Source: Pegea sp. RAD2-039
Taxonomy: Eukaryota; Chordata; Thaliacea; Salpida; Salpidae
Direction of reading: 5' to 3'
Assembly (NCBI GenBank): GCA_034620365.1
Contig: JAQGEQ010000042.1
Coordinates: 40,766 to 104,765, forward strand
Length of the DNA: 64,000 nucleotides
Made by a program: the position numbers and the translations under genes. Below, piece by piece: positions 49,401 to 60,148 of this stretch. The notes beneath the pieces were generated by a model. The model was not told the origin of the DNA. It worked only from the letters and a program-made list of their open reading frames with translations, and ran no database searches. Positions within the stretch are counted from its first letter, which is position 1. Each line of letters starts with the position of its first letter.

Positions 49401-49411
49401 TCAGCCTCTGA
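37422..49411 (+). CDS. IGF2R: Cation-independent mannose-6-phosphate receptor (IGF2R type, 15 MRH repeats)
   Basis: Several dozen short exons separated mostly by 40-90 bp introns. First exons: 37422-37540, 37630-37757, 37926-38101, 38214-38375, 38426-38640, 38691-38804, 38856-39013, 39349 onward. A signal peptide (MSVIKWLSIFQLLLSISNQL) starts the protein. I count 15 luminal repeats by their C-x-F-x-W...C-P core, from ECVVDFIWETNLIC (38.2 kb) through HELYCTYYFDWQTKFAC (39.8), CRYEFKWHTPLACP (43.4) to DCGYFFIWYTNSMCP (48.6), the number known for vertebrate IGF2R. Then come one transmembrane helix (LISLLSLFILFFIIFLV) and a tail with DSPLL, EETSLL and DDFLL acidic-dileucine signals for GGA/AP sorting. 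Estimated size about 2,300 aa. Family role: sorting of lysosomal hydrolases from Golgi to endosome. The last splice (GATAT|gtaatg to 49380) is tentative. Confidence 0.93.
46531..48180 (+). repeat. 113-bp minisatellite array 3 filling one IGF2R-like intron (about 15 units, irregular)
   Basis: The intron runs from the donor after GGCTTCAAG (46530) to the acceptor TTTCATTTAG (48180). It joins LAS-R to TWTAEG in phase, and apart from about 30 and 45 bp at its ends it consists of the 113-bp unit in plus (sense) orientation. Unlike the other arrays, spacing is irregular: units near 47210, 47270, 47450, 47760 and 47870 are cut short by internal deletions, usually between short direct repeats such as CTTGACTTG or CTCGACCAA. 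The hairpin arms are present in most units; two have CACGTT instead of CACCTT. Confidence 0.95.
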
Positions 49412-50577
49412 GAAAGATCTAATCTTTAAAGAAGTTTCTCAACAGTAAGATGATGAAGTCAAATCAATCTTGATATTCATGTCGCAATCTCTACTGTGAC
49501 CTTCAGCCATTTGCCGTCTTAAATTTATTTGTTTGTTTTTATCTTAAATAAATAATTCTAATCCCACAATCTCTTACTAAGTAGATTAATTGGAAATTAT
49601 AACAAAATAGAATCATGTGTCCTTGTTGTGTGAGGAGATGGCTGCTCAATTCTCTGATTGCATTTTTATAGCGATTGTTTGTCTTGTTTTTACTTTTGCC
49701 ATTTTCATATCCTTTTTTAAGTTTTACATTTTTTTCACATTTAAAGTTAACTCTTCGTTTTTATCATGGTATCGAATTGCTAAATTTAATTCAAATTCAA
49801 TTTACTACGTGACTTTATTTTATAAATAGTTCCATTTAAGTTATATTAAAGTATAAACGATTTTGAAAATAAAATTTGAGTTTATCTATTCTCAATATTT
49901 GTTTTTCTTTTTGTGAAATCTGTTTAGAACAACTGATTGAGTCTGAACAAAAAACATTTCAAAAGTTTTTATTTTGCTTTACAGATGCAAAACCTAGACA
50001 CAAACCTCAAAGATTAAATTTTGTTGAAACAAATGTTTTTAGAAATTGTTGCTTATAAATAGTTTTTTTAGCTACTTGAAAAATCTTCATCCAACACATC
50101 GGCCTGATATATGAATGCTAATATTGAGATGTTTCTCAAAATATTCCATTCAAAATTCTGTTAGTATTAATGTCGAAATATCACTTGAAAACTAGAAAAG
50201 TCCTTCATTTGTACATAAGGCTTTGAAAATTGTCAAATATAACTTTGTTACAAAGAAATACATTTATTTTTGAAAACTGAGGCAAGAGCTGCTAAAACCT
50301 CAAAGTAAGCTCCTAGCTGAACTAAAGCTAAAATGTTAATTTAAGTTTACCTAAGATCTTCTGTGGCTAAATTCATAAAAAATATCAGAAAGTTGAGTTA
50401 AAATAGGGCTTAGTTTAAAAGCAAAGACTTCAAAAGAAGTTCTACAGCGTAATTAACCTTTAACTGACGTCATAATATCATAGACACGTCATAATACAAG
50501 ATCTCATGAATCTCTTTTATATTGTCAACTACATCTGGTGATAGTTGTAAGCTGTAAGAATATTGTTAAATTAAAAG
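49412..50577. other. Receptor 3' UTR and NAP-like gene upstream region
   Basis: A poly(A) signal AATAAA lies at about 49545. Two AT-rich open frames (about 49620-49830 and 49880-50060) look like chance. A TGACGTCA occurs at 50464, about 110 bp upstream of the NAP-like start codon. Confidence 0.4.
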
Positions 50578-53500
50578 ATGAATATAAATATAGAAAGCGA
50601 AGATAGTGTTCAGTCAGATGAAGAAGAACAAGTATATAATTTATTTACTGTTGTAATTTTATTCTTAATTTTAAATCTACAAAATCGCTTCTTAAAATAA
50701 TTTTGTTAAGTAACTTTTTAATAAACTTTTAAATGTAGTATAATATTTTACATACATAATAACACTTTAAACATTAAAAAAGTTTTAGTAATTAATTACA
50801 ATACAATAAAATCAATTACAGAAAAATGTTAAGAATATATCAGAAGATGAATTATTAAGGACGCCTTATCAAAGCTGTAACTCCGTCAAAAATACGAAAG
50901 TATGGTCTCCAAACTAATTATCATTGGTTTTCATATTTTAACACGAATAAAAATATAGTTTTTATTTAAATTGTTTGTTATAGCTTTATCTAACAAACCA
51001 ACTTTATAAATTTCTTTTCATTTAAGCTCAAAAACGATGTAAACATGGTAGACAAAGCTATTGAGGAATCAGATTTAATCTTTTCATTGCCGCCAACAAA
51101 CATACAAAAAGTAAAAAGCTTAATAATCCAATATTTGTGACAGTCTTGTATTATTTTCAACCAATTTTTTTAGAGCAAATACCAGCATAAACCATTTTTA
51201 GCCATTCATAATCAAATGGTGATCTTAGAGGTTAGTTTTCAAAGAGATTTACAGCACCTTCGAACGATGTACCAGGATAAACATTTCAAGCCTTTAGAAA
51301 AATTGCAAAAAAGTCTATTAAAAGCCATGACCAGCTCAGATGATCTGTAAGTAAAATAAAAGTTAAATAGCATAAATATAGCCTCTAACCCAACTTATAA
51401 ATTTAGATCGACAATCAATCGTATTGACAATAAAATCCGTAAAACTTGGTTATATACAAATGATAAAGTGTATAAGAAGTTTAAAAATGATTGCGAACTA
51501 ATGTTTTCAGGTAATAAAGAAAAGTTGAAATTTTTAAAATTATAAAAGTAATTTTTGTGAGCAGGCAATGAAAAACCTGACAGATTCTATATGAAGTTTT
51601 GGAAAAATGTTTTATTAAACTCAAAACTACATTTCTTAATTCCAATAAATGAGTTAGATATGTTAGACTATTTAGTCGATATTACTACAAAAAGTTTGAA
51701 TAAAAATAAAATCACGATTAGCAAAAAAAACCAAGGTTTTTATGTTTTTTTTTTAATTACAAATAAGTGGTTCTTAAAATTCATTTGCAACTAATATGTA
51801 TTTGAATATTTAAGCATCAATTTTGTAATTGGTATTATCATAAATTAGAATTATTAGATGCGATTGCAGAACATGTTGAAATATTTGATATTTCTTTATA
51901 GAAGATGAAACTTATGGATTTAAAATCTGTTTTAAATTTAAACCGAACCCCTTCTTCTTTAATAGAAAAGTTTTTAAGATTTATCACATTGATATATATC
52001 CAGTTGAAAACAGACAACAATTGAATAGTTACTCGAAGAAAAGTTTGTTAAAAACATTTTTTTTCTAAATTTTGTAGTATCATCGAGTTTTTGATAAAAA
52101 CTACTGTTTCTAGATTTTCAAAATTCAATGGTAGATGCAAACGTCTGTTTAGATTACAAAGGTAGCAGACTACAATCAGTAGCTGGTACAAAGATAGAAT
52201 GGAAGACTCATGGTGGTAAAGTCTGTTCAAGTCATAAGAGAATAATAAACAATTGATTTTCAGCAGAATTAAAGACAACTATAATAAAAAACCATAAAAC
52301 TTTTGATTCAATTTTTGAATATTTTGAACATTCATGGGATGAAGAAGTTTCAACAAAAAACATAAAAAAAGCGGAAGTGTGAGAAGCTTTCGATATTTTT
52401 TGTCTGAGGAAAAGCTAGAAATAATATTTTTGATCGTTATAGTGATTACTCCATTGGGACATATATCTATGACATTATGGTTCCAAATTCGTTAGGAATA
52501 GTGAAAATGGATAACAAGGAACAACTTTGTTCATGTAGGCCAACTTTTTCGAATTGCTATAGATCGACACTAACAAAAAGATTTTCTGCAGCAAAACCTG
52601 GATATAATAAATTGTGCTCCAAAAATCTATCATTATTCAAAAGCTTGATGTGTTGCAGCGGAGTAGATTCTGCTGTTAACGTGAAATCACCATTTGGGAG
52701 TGTATCTTTTTCGCAAAGTAAAAGCAGATTAGAAAAAGAAGTCGGTACATTTGAAAAATCTGGTTTTTGTAAATCTATTGAAAGTAGTAGAAATTATGAA
52801 GAATACTGCGGACAGTGGAGAAATATGGCAAAATATAAAAAGGAAGTTGATTTTGATCACATATTCGACAAATTATCTGAAACTTGTGATATAAATTGTA
52901 ATGAAAAAGATTTTCAAACAAATAAAAAGAGATTGCTTGTGGATAATAGACAAAAAGAGGAATTTTTAAAAAAGGACTTTTTACTAGAAGTATCTAGTGG
53001 AACTACATTTCATTATATTCCTTCAAAGACTGAACTGAATAAAACATTAAAACCAAAAAAAATTGATCAGGTTGTATTTCAAGATTATATGAATGATTTA
53101 CAAAAGTATTCAATAAATAATTTTTCGTTGAAAAAAAGAAACGATAATATTGTTATTGAATACAACAAATTACAATCAAATTTAGCAAAAACTAGCAAAC
53201 ACTTAGATGAACATGATTTTGAACAGTTTTCTACCAAATCTTCTGCCTCAAATCAGAAAATAATTCAATATGAAACTTCAAAAAATATAAAATTTTCAGA
53301 GCATACAAAAAAAGGATTAAGCTCTCAATCAACCAGCCCAAGTAGTCTAAAGAAACCGCAAAATAAATCTAGTTCTAAAACAACAACATCTACTAGATAC
53401 CAGTACCCAGGATTATTTAGCCAAGTTGATATTCCTGAATTTGGTCAGGTATCTGGCCAAAATACGGACCCATTAAATTTTATTGAAGTAATTAATAATA

Positions 53501-53860
53501 AAATTGAAATTTCAAAAACTGTTTCCTTGGACTTATCGCAGGATGAGTACTTTAAAAAATTGAGTAAAACTTTGAAGAATTGCACTGAAGAAAACATCGA
53601 GTTTAGAAGACAAAACAGTTTTGGTGGTTCAGATAAACATGCTGATATGCAAACAACACCTTCTTTTATTTTAAATGATCAAATAGTAAGTGAACAATGC
53701 TAATGATGATTAGTTTCAGTAGAAATAGCTTTAAAAATCTAATGATAATATAATGATTCAGATAAAAGAAGAGAACGCGTTTTCGTCTGAAGTAGAAACT
53801 ATCTATGAAGAAGATGAAAAACCTGCAGATAAAAGTGGAACCAAGAGGTTGATACTTTAA
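50578..53860 (+). CDS. NAP/SET-family protein (nucleosome assembly protein-like) with long C-terminal extension
   Basis: Eleven exons with closing phases give 795 aa: 50578-50631, 50822-50899, 51027-51110, 51174-51346, 51407-51510, 51565-51735, 51902-52042, 52114-52215, 52264-52378, 52419-53685, 53762-53860. After an acidic, disordered start comes the NAP dimerisation helix (MVILEVSFQRDLQHLRTMYQ, about 80-100). The core follows: FWKNVLLNSKLHFLI, DMLDYLVDIT, the hallmark GFKICFKFKPNPFFFNRKVF, AGTKIEWKTHG, DSIFEYFEHSW and IGTYIYDIMVPNSLGIV, ending near residue 350. The fold matches NAP1/SET/TSPY histone chaperones. The remaining about 440 residues (one large exon) are Ser/Lys/Asn-rich with no domain I recognise, unlike the short acidic tail of NAP1. 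The 40-bp intron at 52379-52418 is needed to keep the frame. Function beyond a histone-chaperone fold is unknown. Confidence 0.8.
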
Positions 53861-54239
53861 AGGAAACGGAGTCAAAAATTTCTGCTTTAACAAAACTGTT
53901 GTTCTACAGAAAAGAAGAATCAGTTGATCGCCTTGGCAACTCTTTACAATCAAGTAAAAGACAAAAACTAGAAAGCAAAGAATAAGAAGTTGAGCATTAA
54001 AAAGCCTTATTTACATTTAGTAAAACTTATAGCAAGCACAAACTAACAGTTTTTAAAATCATTCATGTAAAGTTTTTTTTCAAAAACTTGTCTTCGTATT
54101 CGTCTTGCAATATGATAAAAATATATAGCTCTAATATCAGTAAAACTGTTTGATTTTTAAAATAAAATGTTAACAAAGTTTATTTTGGTCAAATGGGCAA
54201 CTAGATCTAAAATTAACAATAAATCTTAATTTAACAATA
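53861..54239 (+). other. Possible frameshifted continuation of the NAP-like C-terminus, then 3' flank
   Basis: Just past the stop at 53858, a different frame stays open to about 53985 with coding-like content (TLKETESKISALTKLL, then SSKRQKLESKE, which looks like a nuclear-localisation end). It is shifted relative to the last exon, and the shift would lie near 53838-53850. A real indel, an assembly error or an unrecognised splice could explain it. The rest to 54239 is AT-rich. Confidence 0.35.
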
Positions 54240-54560
54240 AATATCATCTATACGGGTATTAACAAAGCCTTTGACTCGGTTTCTCATCCCATTTAGTGAA
54301 AATTCTCAGACAGTTTTACATTGAGTCAACTATTATCTCTTGTATTAAGCAATTTCTTGAGGATAGACAATAATAAGTCATAGCTAGTAAGACTTCTTTA
54401 ATTTTTGATTGGATTTTAGTGGTGTTACCGAAAAGCAGCATTATTGGCCTACTTCTTTTTAGTATTTGTATCGATGACATTACAGACATCACTAAAGGAT
54501 TCTGAAATTTTCTTATTTTTTACGGACGATACCAAACACTATATTACTAAATTAGTTGCT
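54240..54560 (+). mobile_element. Decayed LINE reverse-transcriptase core fragment
   Basis: Broken frames read INKAFDSVSHP, IISCIKQFLEDRQ, SIIGLLLFSICIDDITDI and FTDDTKHY. These stand for the conserved RT blocks DxxKAFDxVxH, (GxPQGS)xLGPLLFxIYIxDI and FADDTKxY. The expected stretch GVPQGS is destroyed and the second catalytic block has T for A. It may be the upstream part of family A, whose 3' end appears elsewhere in the window. Confidence 0.7.
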
Positions 54561-54988
54561 CTTTTTTGAAATCCACTAATATATGGATACAACCAAGACA
54601 ACTCAGGATCGTTGTACTAATTCACATAAATAAAAATGAATTTTTAAATTAAATTAGAATTGACTGTGAGTACTTGAAATTACATTATTAGTAAATCGAA
54701 TGAGATAAACTATTCAAATTTAGACTAAAACAACATTTTAAAGCAATTAAAAAATGTCAGCTAATATTGATCAGTTGAAGTGCTAGGAAGAAAGATGAAG
54801 ATTAAATATCAAATATTTTATTTGCCAAATGCTTTCTCTGTAAGTCATCAATTTCAAAACAACTATTTAACCAAAAATTAGAACATCGATTACACAAAAC
54901 TGCCTTGAAACGATTGAACAATTTTATTTACAAGTCACCAGTGATTCTACAAAATTTACAAAGTGGTGAATTGTAAAATCAAACGTCT
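54561..54988. other. Spacer and ASS1 3' UTR
   Basis: AT-rich. A minus-strand AATAAA at about 54935 would suit as poly(A) signal of the ASS1 gene. Confidence 0.4.
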
Positions 54989-56787
54989 TTAGTTAGAAAG
55001 ACTTTTTGCTCTGAGTTGCTCACGAAGGCGTAGTGAAGTGATCTTAATGAAGCCACTCACATCAGCCGGTTCATAATCTCCAGCCTCATCCATACTGCTC
55101 AAATACAATAAATTCCTCATTTAAAAACTTGATATAGACTTCAGAATAAAATTAAAATAATCAGAAGCTAATAAACCTGACAAGTTCTTGATTGTAGAGT
55201 GAATTAGGAGATTTTCTACTTAAAATCATAACTGATCCTTTAAAAAGTCTCATACAAACAGATCCATTGACATTGTTCTGACTTGATGAAATACAATTTC
55301 TCAAGTATTCCCCTTCAGGACTAAACCACATTCCTATTTTGGAATAAAACAAAGTTAAAGTTAAGCTTAAACAGACTGGATCCAAAATGAGAATCGACCA
55401 AAAATCTCTTTTTTTAAATACTATAAACGCTGACCATTATAAATCTGCTTTCCAAGTTGAACAGATAATCCTTCCTTGATATAAAGAACTTCTTTGTCCA
55501 TTGTGATCAACTCAAGATCTTGATGAGCTTTCCAGATCACTTCTGCCGCTGGGTTTTCGTAGCAACCGCGAGACTTCATCCCGATGAATCGGTTTTCGAC
55601 AATATCAATTCGTCCAATACCATGAAGGCCTCTGTAAACAAACTTTTGTTTTAATAATTTTAACTAAATTTTAAGCTTTGTTGTAATCGATAGTAATTTT
55701 TTTATTCCTTAAAAAAACATTAATTTTTTGTTAATTTACGCAATTTTGTTCAATTCCACCATAATGGCAACAGGCTCAGTTGCCATGACAACTCCGCTAC
55801 ACTCATCCTTAAGCTCAATCGGGACTCCACTTTTGAATTGAAGTGAGATCTTTGCACCAACATCAGGAGTTTCTTCTACATTCTTTGTAAGCTGATACAT
55901 ATCATTAGGAGCTTCAGTTGCGGGATCTTCAAGGATTCCGGACTCATAGCTGAGAATAATCTCGAAATTGTTATAAAATGAAACTCAGAAAGTCAGAAGA
56001 GACCGTACCTAATATGCATAAGATTATCATCTTCACTGTAAGACTTGTCTTTGGTAGCTTTGACAGGAATATTCTTTTCAGCAGCATAATCAAGGAGCTG
56101 TTGACGTCCAACAAACTTCTTTAAAAAGTCATCCTCTCTCCACGGAGCAAGGAATTTCACTCCATGATGAAGAGCATAGCATCCAAGCTCAAAGCGGACT
56201 TGATCATTTCCCTGCACATAAATAGATCGATTGAGATGAGTAAAGATACGCGTGTTGATATCATCACCTTTCCTGTCGCTCCATGCGAAATATATTTGGC
56301 GTTTTCCTTGATGGCAACCTCGATGAGGCATCGTGCGATACAGGGTCGCGCCAAAGCGGTACCCAACAAGTAACGCCCTTCATATTTAACTCCTGCTTTT
56401 ACTGCTGGCCAAATAAACTCTTTCACAAACTCTTCTTTGCGATCTTCAATGTAAATCTACATAGATTGAATATTTACATTAGTGACTTCATTCAAAGATG
56501 TTACTTTAAGCTTCTATTTGGATGTACAACAAACACTTTACTTTTTCAGCGCCCAGCTTTAAAGCCTTCTGTCTAGCAGCTTCAAAATCTTCCACTTGAC
56601 CTACGTCAACCTATAAAACAAATATTTTTTACAATATTAAAAACTTGTTAACCTCTTATAACAAAGTTAATAAACTCACCATACAAGGAATGACTCGATA
56701 ACCTTTCTCCAAAAGCCATACTAAAATACAAGAAGTGTCCAACCCTCCGCTGTATGCAAGAATTAAAGTTTCTTTTGTTACTGACAT
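54989..56787 (-). CDS. ASS1: Argininosuccinate synthase
   Basis: Minus-strand exons start 56680-56787, 56542-56610, 56268-56456, 56009-56211, 55740-55949, followed by exons at about 55435-55630, 55180-55335 and the last ending at 54989. The enzyme joins citrulline and aspartate with ATP to argininosuccinate (urea cycle and arginine synthesis, cytosol). Visible signatures: the ATP-binding P-loop [11 protein letters not shown] at residues 10-20, [34 protein letters not shown] and APWREDDF. Later come MHISYESG, the segment [31 protein letters not shown] and [13 protein letters not shown]. Length is close to the usual about 410 aa. No damage seen. The start fits the family N-terminus ([15 protein letters not shown]). 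Confidence 0.95.
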
Positions 56788-57904
56788 CTTAAAAATATCT
56801 GTCTTTCGATGTTTCGCTTAAAAGGAATTCACAGATTCTCTTAACTGCAACAAATAGATCGCTTTTAATTCTATCAGAATTTAGTTTTTTTTTAAGTTTT
56901 TTTTTTCCAGTTTTATATTAATATTTAAATACTATATCTTGAGTTAAAACATGCTTATCAATAAAGTAAACTTTTACATATTTGGATTACATTACATATT
57001 TTATAGCGTTATTCAATCATTCTAAATAGATTTTCAATAAAATATATCTATCAAATTTATAAAGATTTCAGCTTCTTCGTAAACTAAAAGTATAAAAAAA
57101 ATCTAAATGTCTTGCAGTTACTAACTTAACTCAAATATAAAGACTCGATTATAAAAACAACCACAAATTATAACTAGCCTCAAGGCTTAATGCAGTCTGT
57201 CATAACCACTGATTAAATTTTGTTTATCTTGACTTTTGATTCACAAGTTTCGCGAGTCAATTTGAAATTGCTTTTTGAAATATACCCGAGTTGTTCAAAG
57301 AGAGAATACTAAACTACCTTCTAAGTGATGAAATATTACGTCATTTGATTTGCTGAGAAAAAACAATAGTACATCAACTATGAAAGCTTAAATATTACTT
57401 ATATTAAAAGTAACTAACCAAATTTTATTAACTCTAATTAGACTGAACGATGAAAACTATCTTGGTTTAATGATAATGGCTCTTTATATAAAGCTTTTTT
57501 CAAACTTATAAGGCGACTACTAACATCGTCAAGTTTTCTAACGATACGTGTTATCCACAATACATGCTAATACTGAATGTTAACGGTTAATACTAGAATG
57601 AAGAATCACACATTTACGTCTGCGACAAAATACTTTCTGTTATACCAAACTTGATCAACACCTTTTTTGCAAACTAAACTTTTGTCCATTATTTTCCCAA
57701 ATCTTCTAGCTAGTCTTTTAGTTCCCCTGCTTGTCTTTGTATAAAGTTGATTGGCTGAATACTGAAGCTTTTGGCAAGCAAAAAGTTAAACACGTGTTTC
57801 AGGAAACACTTTTCATACTAGACTTGATTTTTCAGGTGTTAGGCTTCAGTAAAATGATTATAAATTCCTTTTTTAAATTGAAGGCTTTCTTAAAAATTTT
57901 GAAA
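56788..57904. other. ASS1 upstream region, AT-rich
   Basis: Presumably the ASS1 promoter (to the right of the gene on this strand). No motif or other gene is supported. Confidence 0.4.
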
Positions 57905-58510
57905 TTTATTTATCTATTTATTACATTAAATACGAAGGAGGGTACCTGAAGAGAGTACCTCCCGTTAACACACATTCTCACAAATAACATCTATTTAGTT
58001 AAAAATATAGAAAGTAAAAGATTTACCACATGGTATTTCGATAACACTCAAAGCATATGACAGTGAACAATTACATGGAATGTTAATAATATAAAAAAGG
58101 AAAAATTTACAGTTTAGAAATGACAATGTTGGCGATATTATAACAGTTCAATTTCTTTTTGAACAATGCGAGTGACTTCGACATGGCAATGTCTGATGGC
58201 AGCTGGTTCCATGTATTAGTTGTATGGTATGAGAAAAAATTGCTTTGACCAATGTACCAGGTGATATAGGCTTATTAAGATGTAATGTGTGTTGTCTGAG
58301 TTGATGTAACTTGAGGGAAGGACTAATGGAAAAAATTCATTAAACTGAATGTCAATTAAATTGTGGATAATTTAAAGAATAAGAATTAAGTCGTATTTAA
58401 TCCTTCGAATATCCGTTGATTGATTTTCCAAAGATTTAGGAAACATAATTGCGCCATTTAAAGTCAGATGATAGAGTAATGCCAAGGTCTAGGACCGAAG
58501 ATACTCGTTG
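57905..58510 (-). mobile_element. Non-LTR retrotransposon 3' end (family A, copy 4)
   Basis: Reverse-strand copy of the family at 1-835. Its terminus on the minus strand is TACCCTCCTTCGTATTTAAT plus a (TAAATAGA)-like tail at 57905-57930. Then follow the 3' UTR and the RT C-terminal frame with deletions. The 5' limit near 58510 reads VSSVLDLGITLSSDFKWRNY, as in copies 1 and 2. The short target-like A/T tail and 5' truncation are as expected for LINE integration. Confidence 0.8.
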
Positions 58511-60148
58511 AATAATAAATCCATATATAGTAAGATATAAATACAGAAAGAAAAAGATGTAACATATGACAGCTTTACATAGTAGCTTTATACCAAAAAC
58601 TTTAGTAACTTTATATGATTTTTTGTACAATTTTAGCGTTTATCAAACTAATTCTTATTTGATTCGATTCTTAAGATGACTTAAAACCTTTCTGACAAAA
58701 ACTTTATAATAAAAGTTATTTCTCAAAGTTAACTTTTCTTCAAAATTTAGTTAAGGGAATGAAAATCACAAATGTACGAAACAAAGTTTTTGAAAAATTG
58801 AATACTTAAATTTTCCATTAAAGTAGGAACTAGATACTTAAAATATACAATATTAACACAACATATTTTAACCATTTACATTAGAAACATTTTAGTTAAG
58901 ACTATTAATAAATTTAGTTTGCACATTTATTGATATTAGTAGAAATATAAACTTACCTGACTAAAATAAACATAGTTTTCAGTTTAATAACCTACTACGA
59001 AATAAATTAATTTGTGCTTAAAATTACATTTTTTAGTTTACATTGTCTTATGATGCTTAAAACTATTATTTAAAGTAATTACATCACCACAGACTTTTCT
59101 CTTAAAGTACGTTTTGTCCAAATCACATGAGTAAATACGTCATGGAAATATTTTGATATTAATAAATAAATTTAGGCTTTACAGGAAGTCTAGCTAATAA
59201 TTGATTTTAAAGTGTGGCAGGTAATTCATAAATGTTAATCTACACTTACGTCTAGCGACATAAATAATAACATTGTGGCTGAAAGGTTGAGATTATATTT
59301 TTTAACATCTAAATTAATGACTATAGTTCATGAAAACAAGTTATCATTACTTATTTTTTAATTTTATGTATAAAATTACTTTGTTTTTATAAGTTTAAAT
59401 ATTATAAAAATGAATAATTTAGCACAAATAATTTCAATTGTTTTTATCAATAATTTTTTATAGATTGATTATAGTTTTAATGATAATAGAAACTGTTTAA
59501 TACCATTTATTTGTTTCAATTAAAACTATAGTTTCTGAATATTTTTTATAGCTTTTTTAGTTTTTTATCAATATTATTACAAATTATATTTTTCTTGATA
59601 GAATTTTTAAATAATCATTAAATCAATATTATATCAATAATCAACATTTTAAAACCAAACTCAAGAAATTTAATTTATAAAATATTTAATTATTTTTAGA
59701 TTACTTTTCAAATGTTTAGTAAATTTTCTTCAAAGTTTATTTTGAAGATCTTTATTTATCTATTATTATGTTATTATTTATATATTATCCTATCATTTAT
59801 ATTTAATTATTTAACTTTTTTTATAAAAACATTTTCATAATATAAATACCATCAACTTATAATCCTGCTATCTTTATAACTTTGTTGATATTTTATATTA
59901 TACTTAAAGACAATACTTTTCCCTATTTTAAAGTTTTTAGCTTTAGTTTATAGACTTAAATGAAATCAATAGATTTATATCCTACATACTATTTATTGCT
60001 TTACTATTTTTCAAAGTTTTGTTCACTAACTTCACTTTTTCTAATTAGAAAGAATTTTTAACCTAAAAACTTTAACTTGAAATCAAAGTATTTATATCAT
60101 TTTCAGTCAGATTATTTTTTCGAAATTGTTTACTAATAAACTGATAGC
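58511..60148. other. AT-rich spacer upstream of syntenin
   Basis: Extremely AT-rich, particularly 59350-60050. No gene, RNA or shared repeat recognised. Confidence 0.4.
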
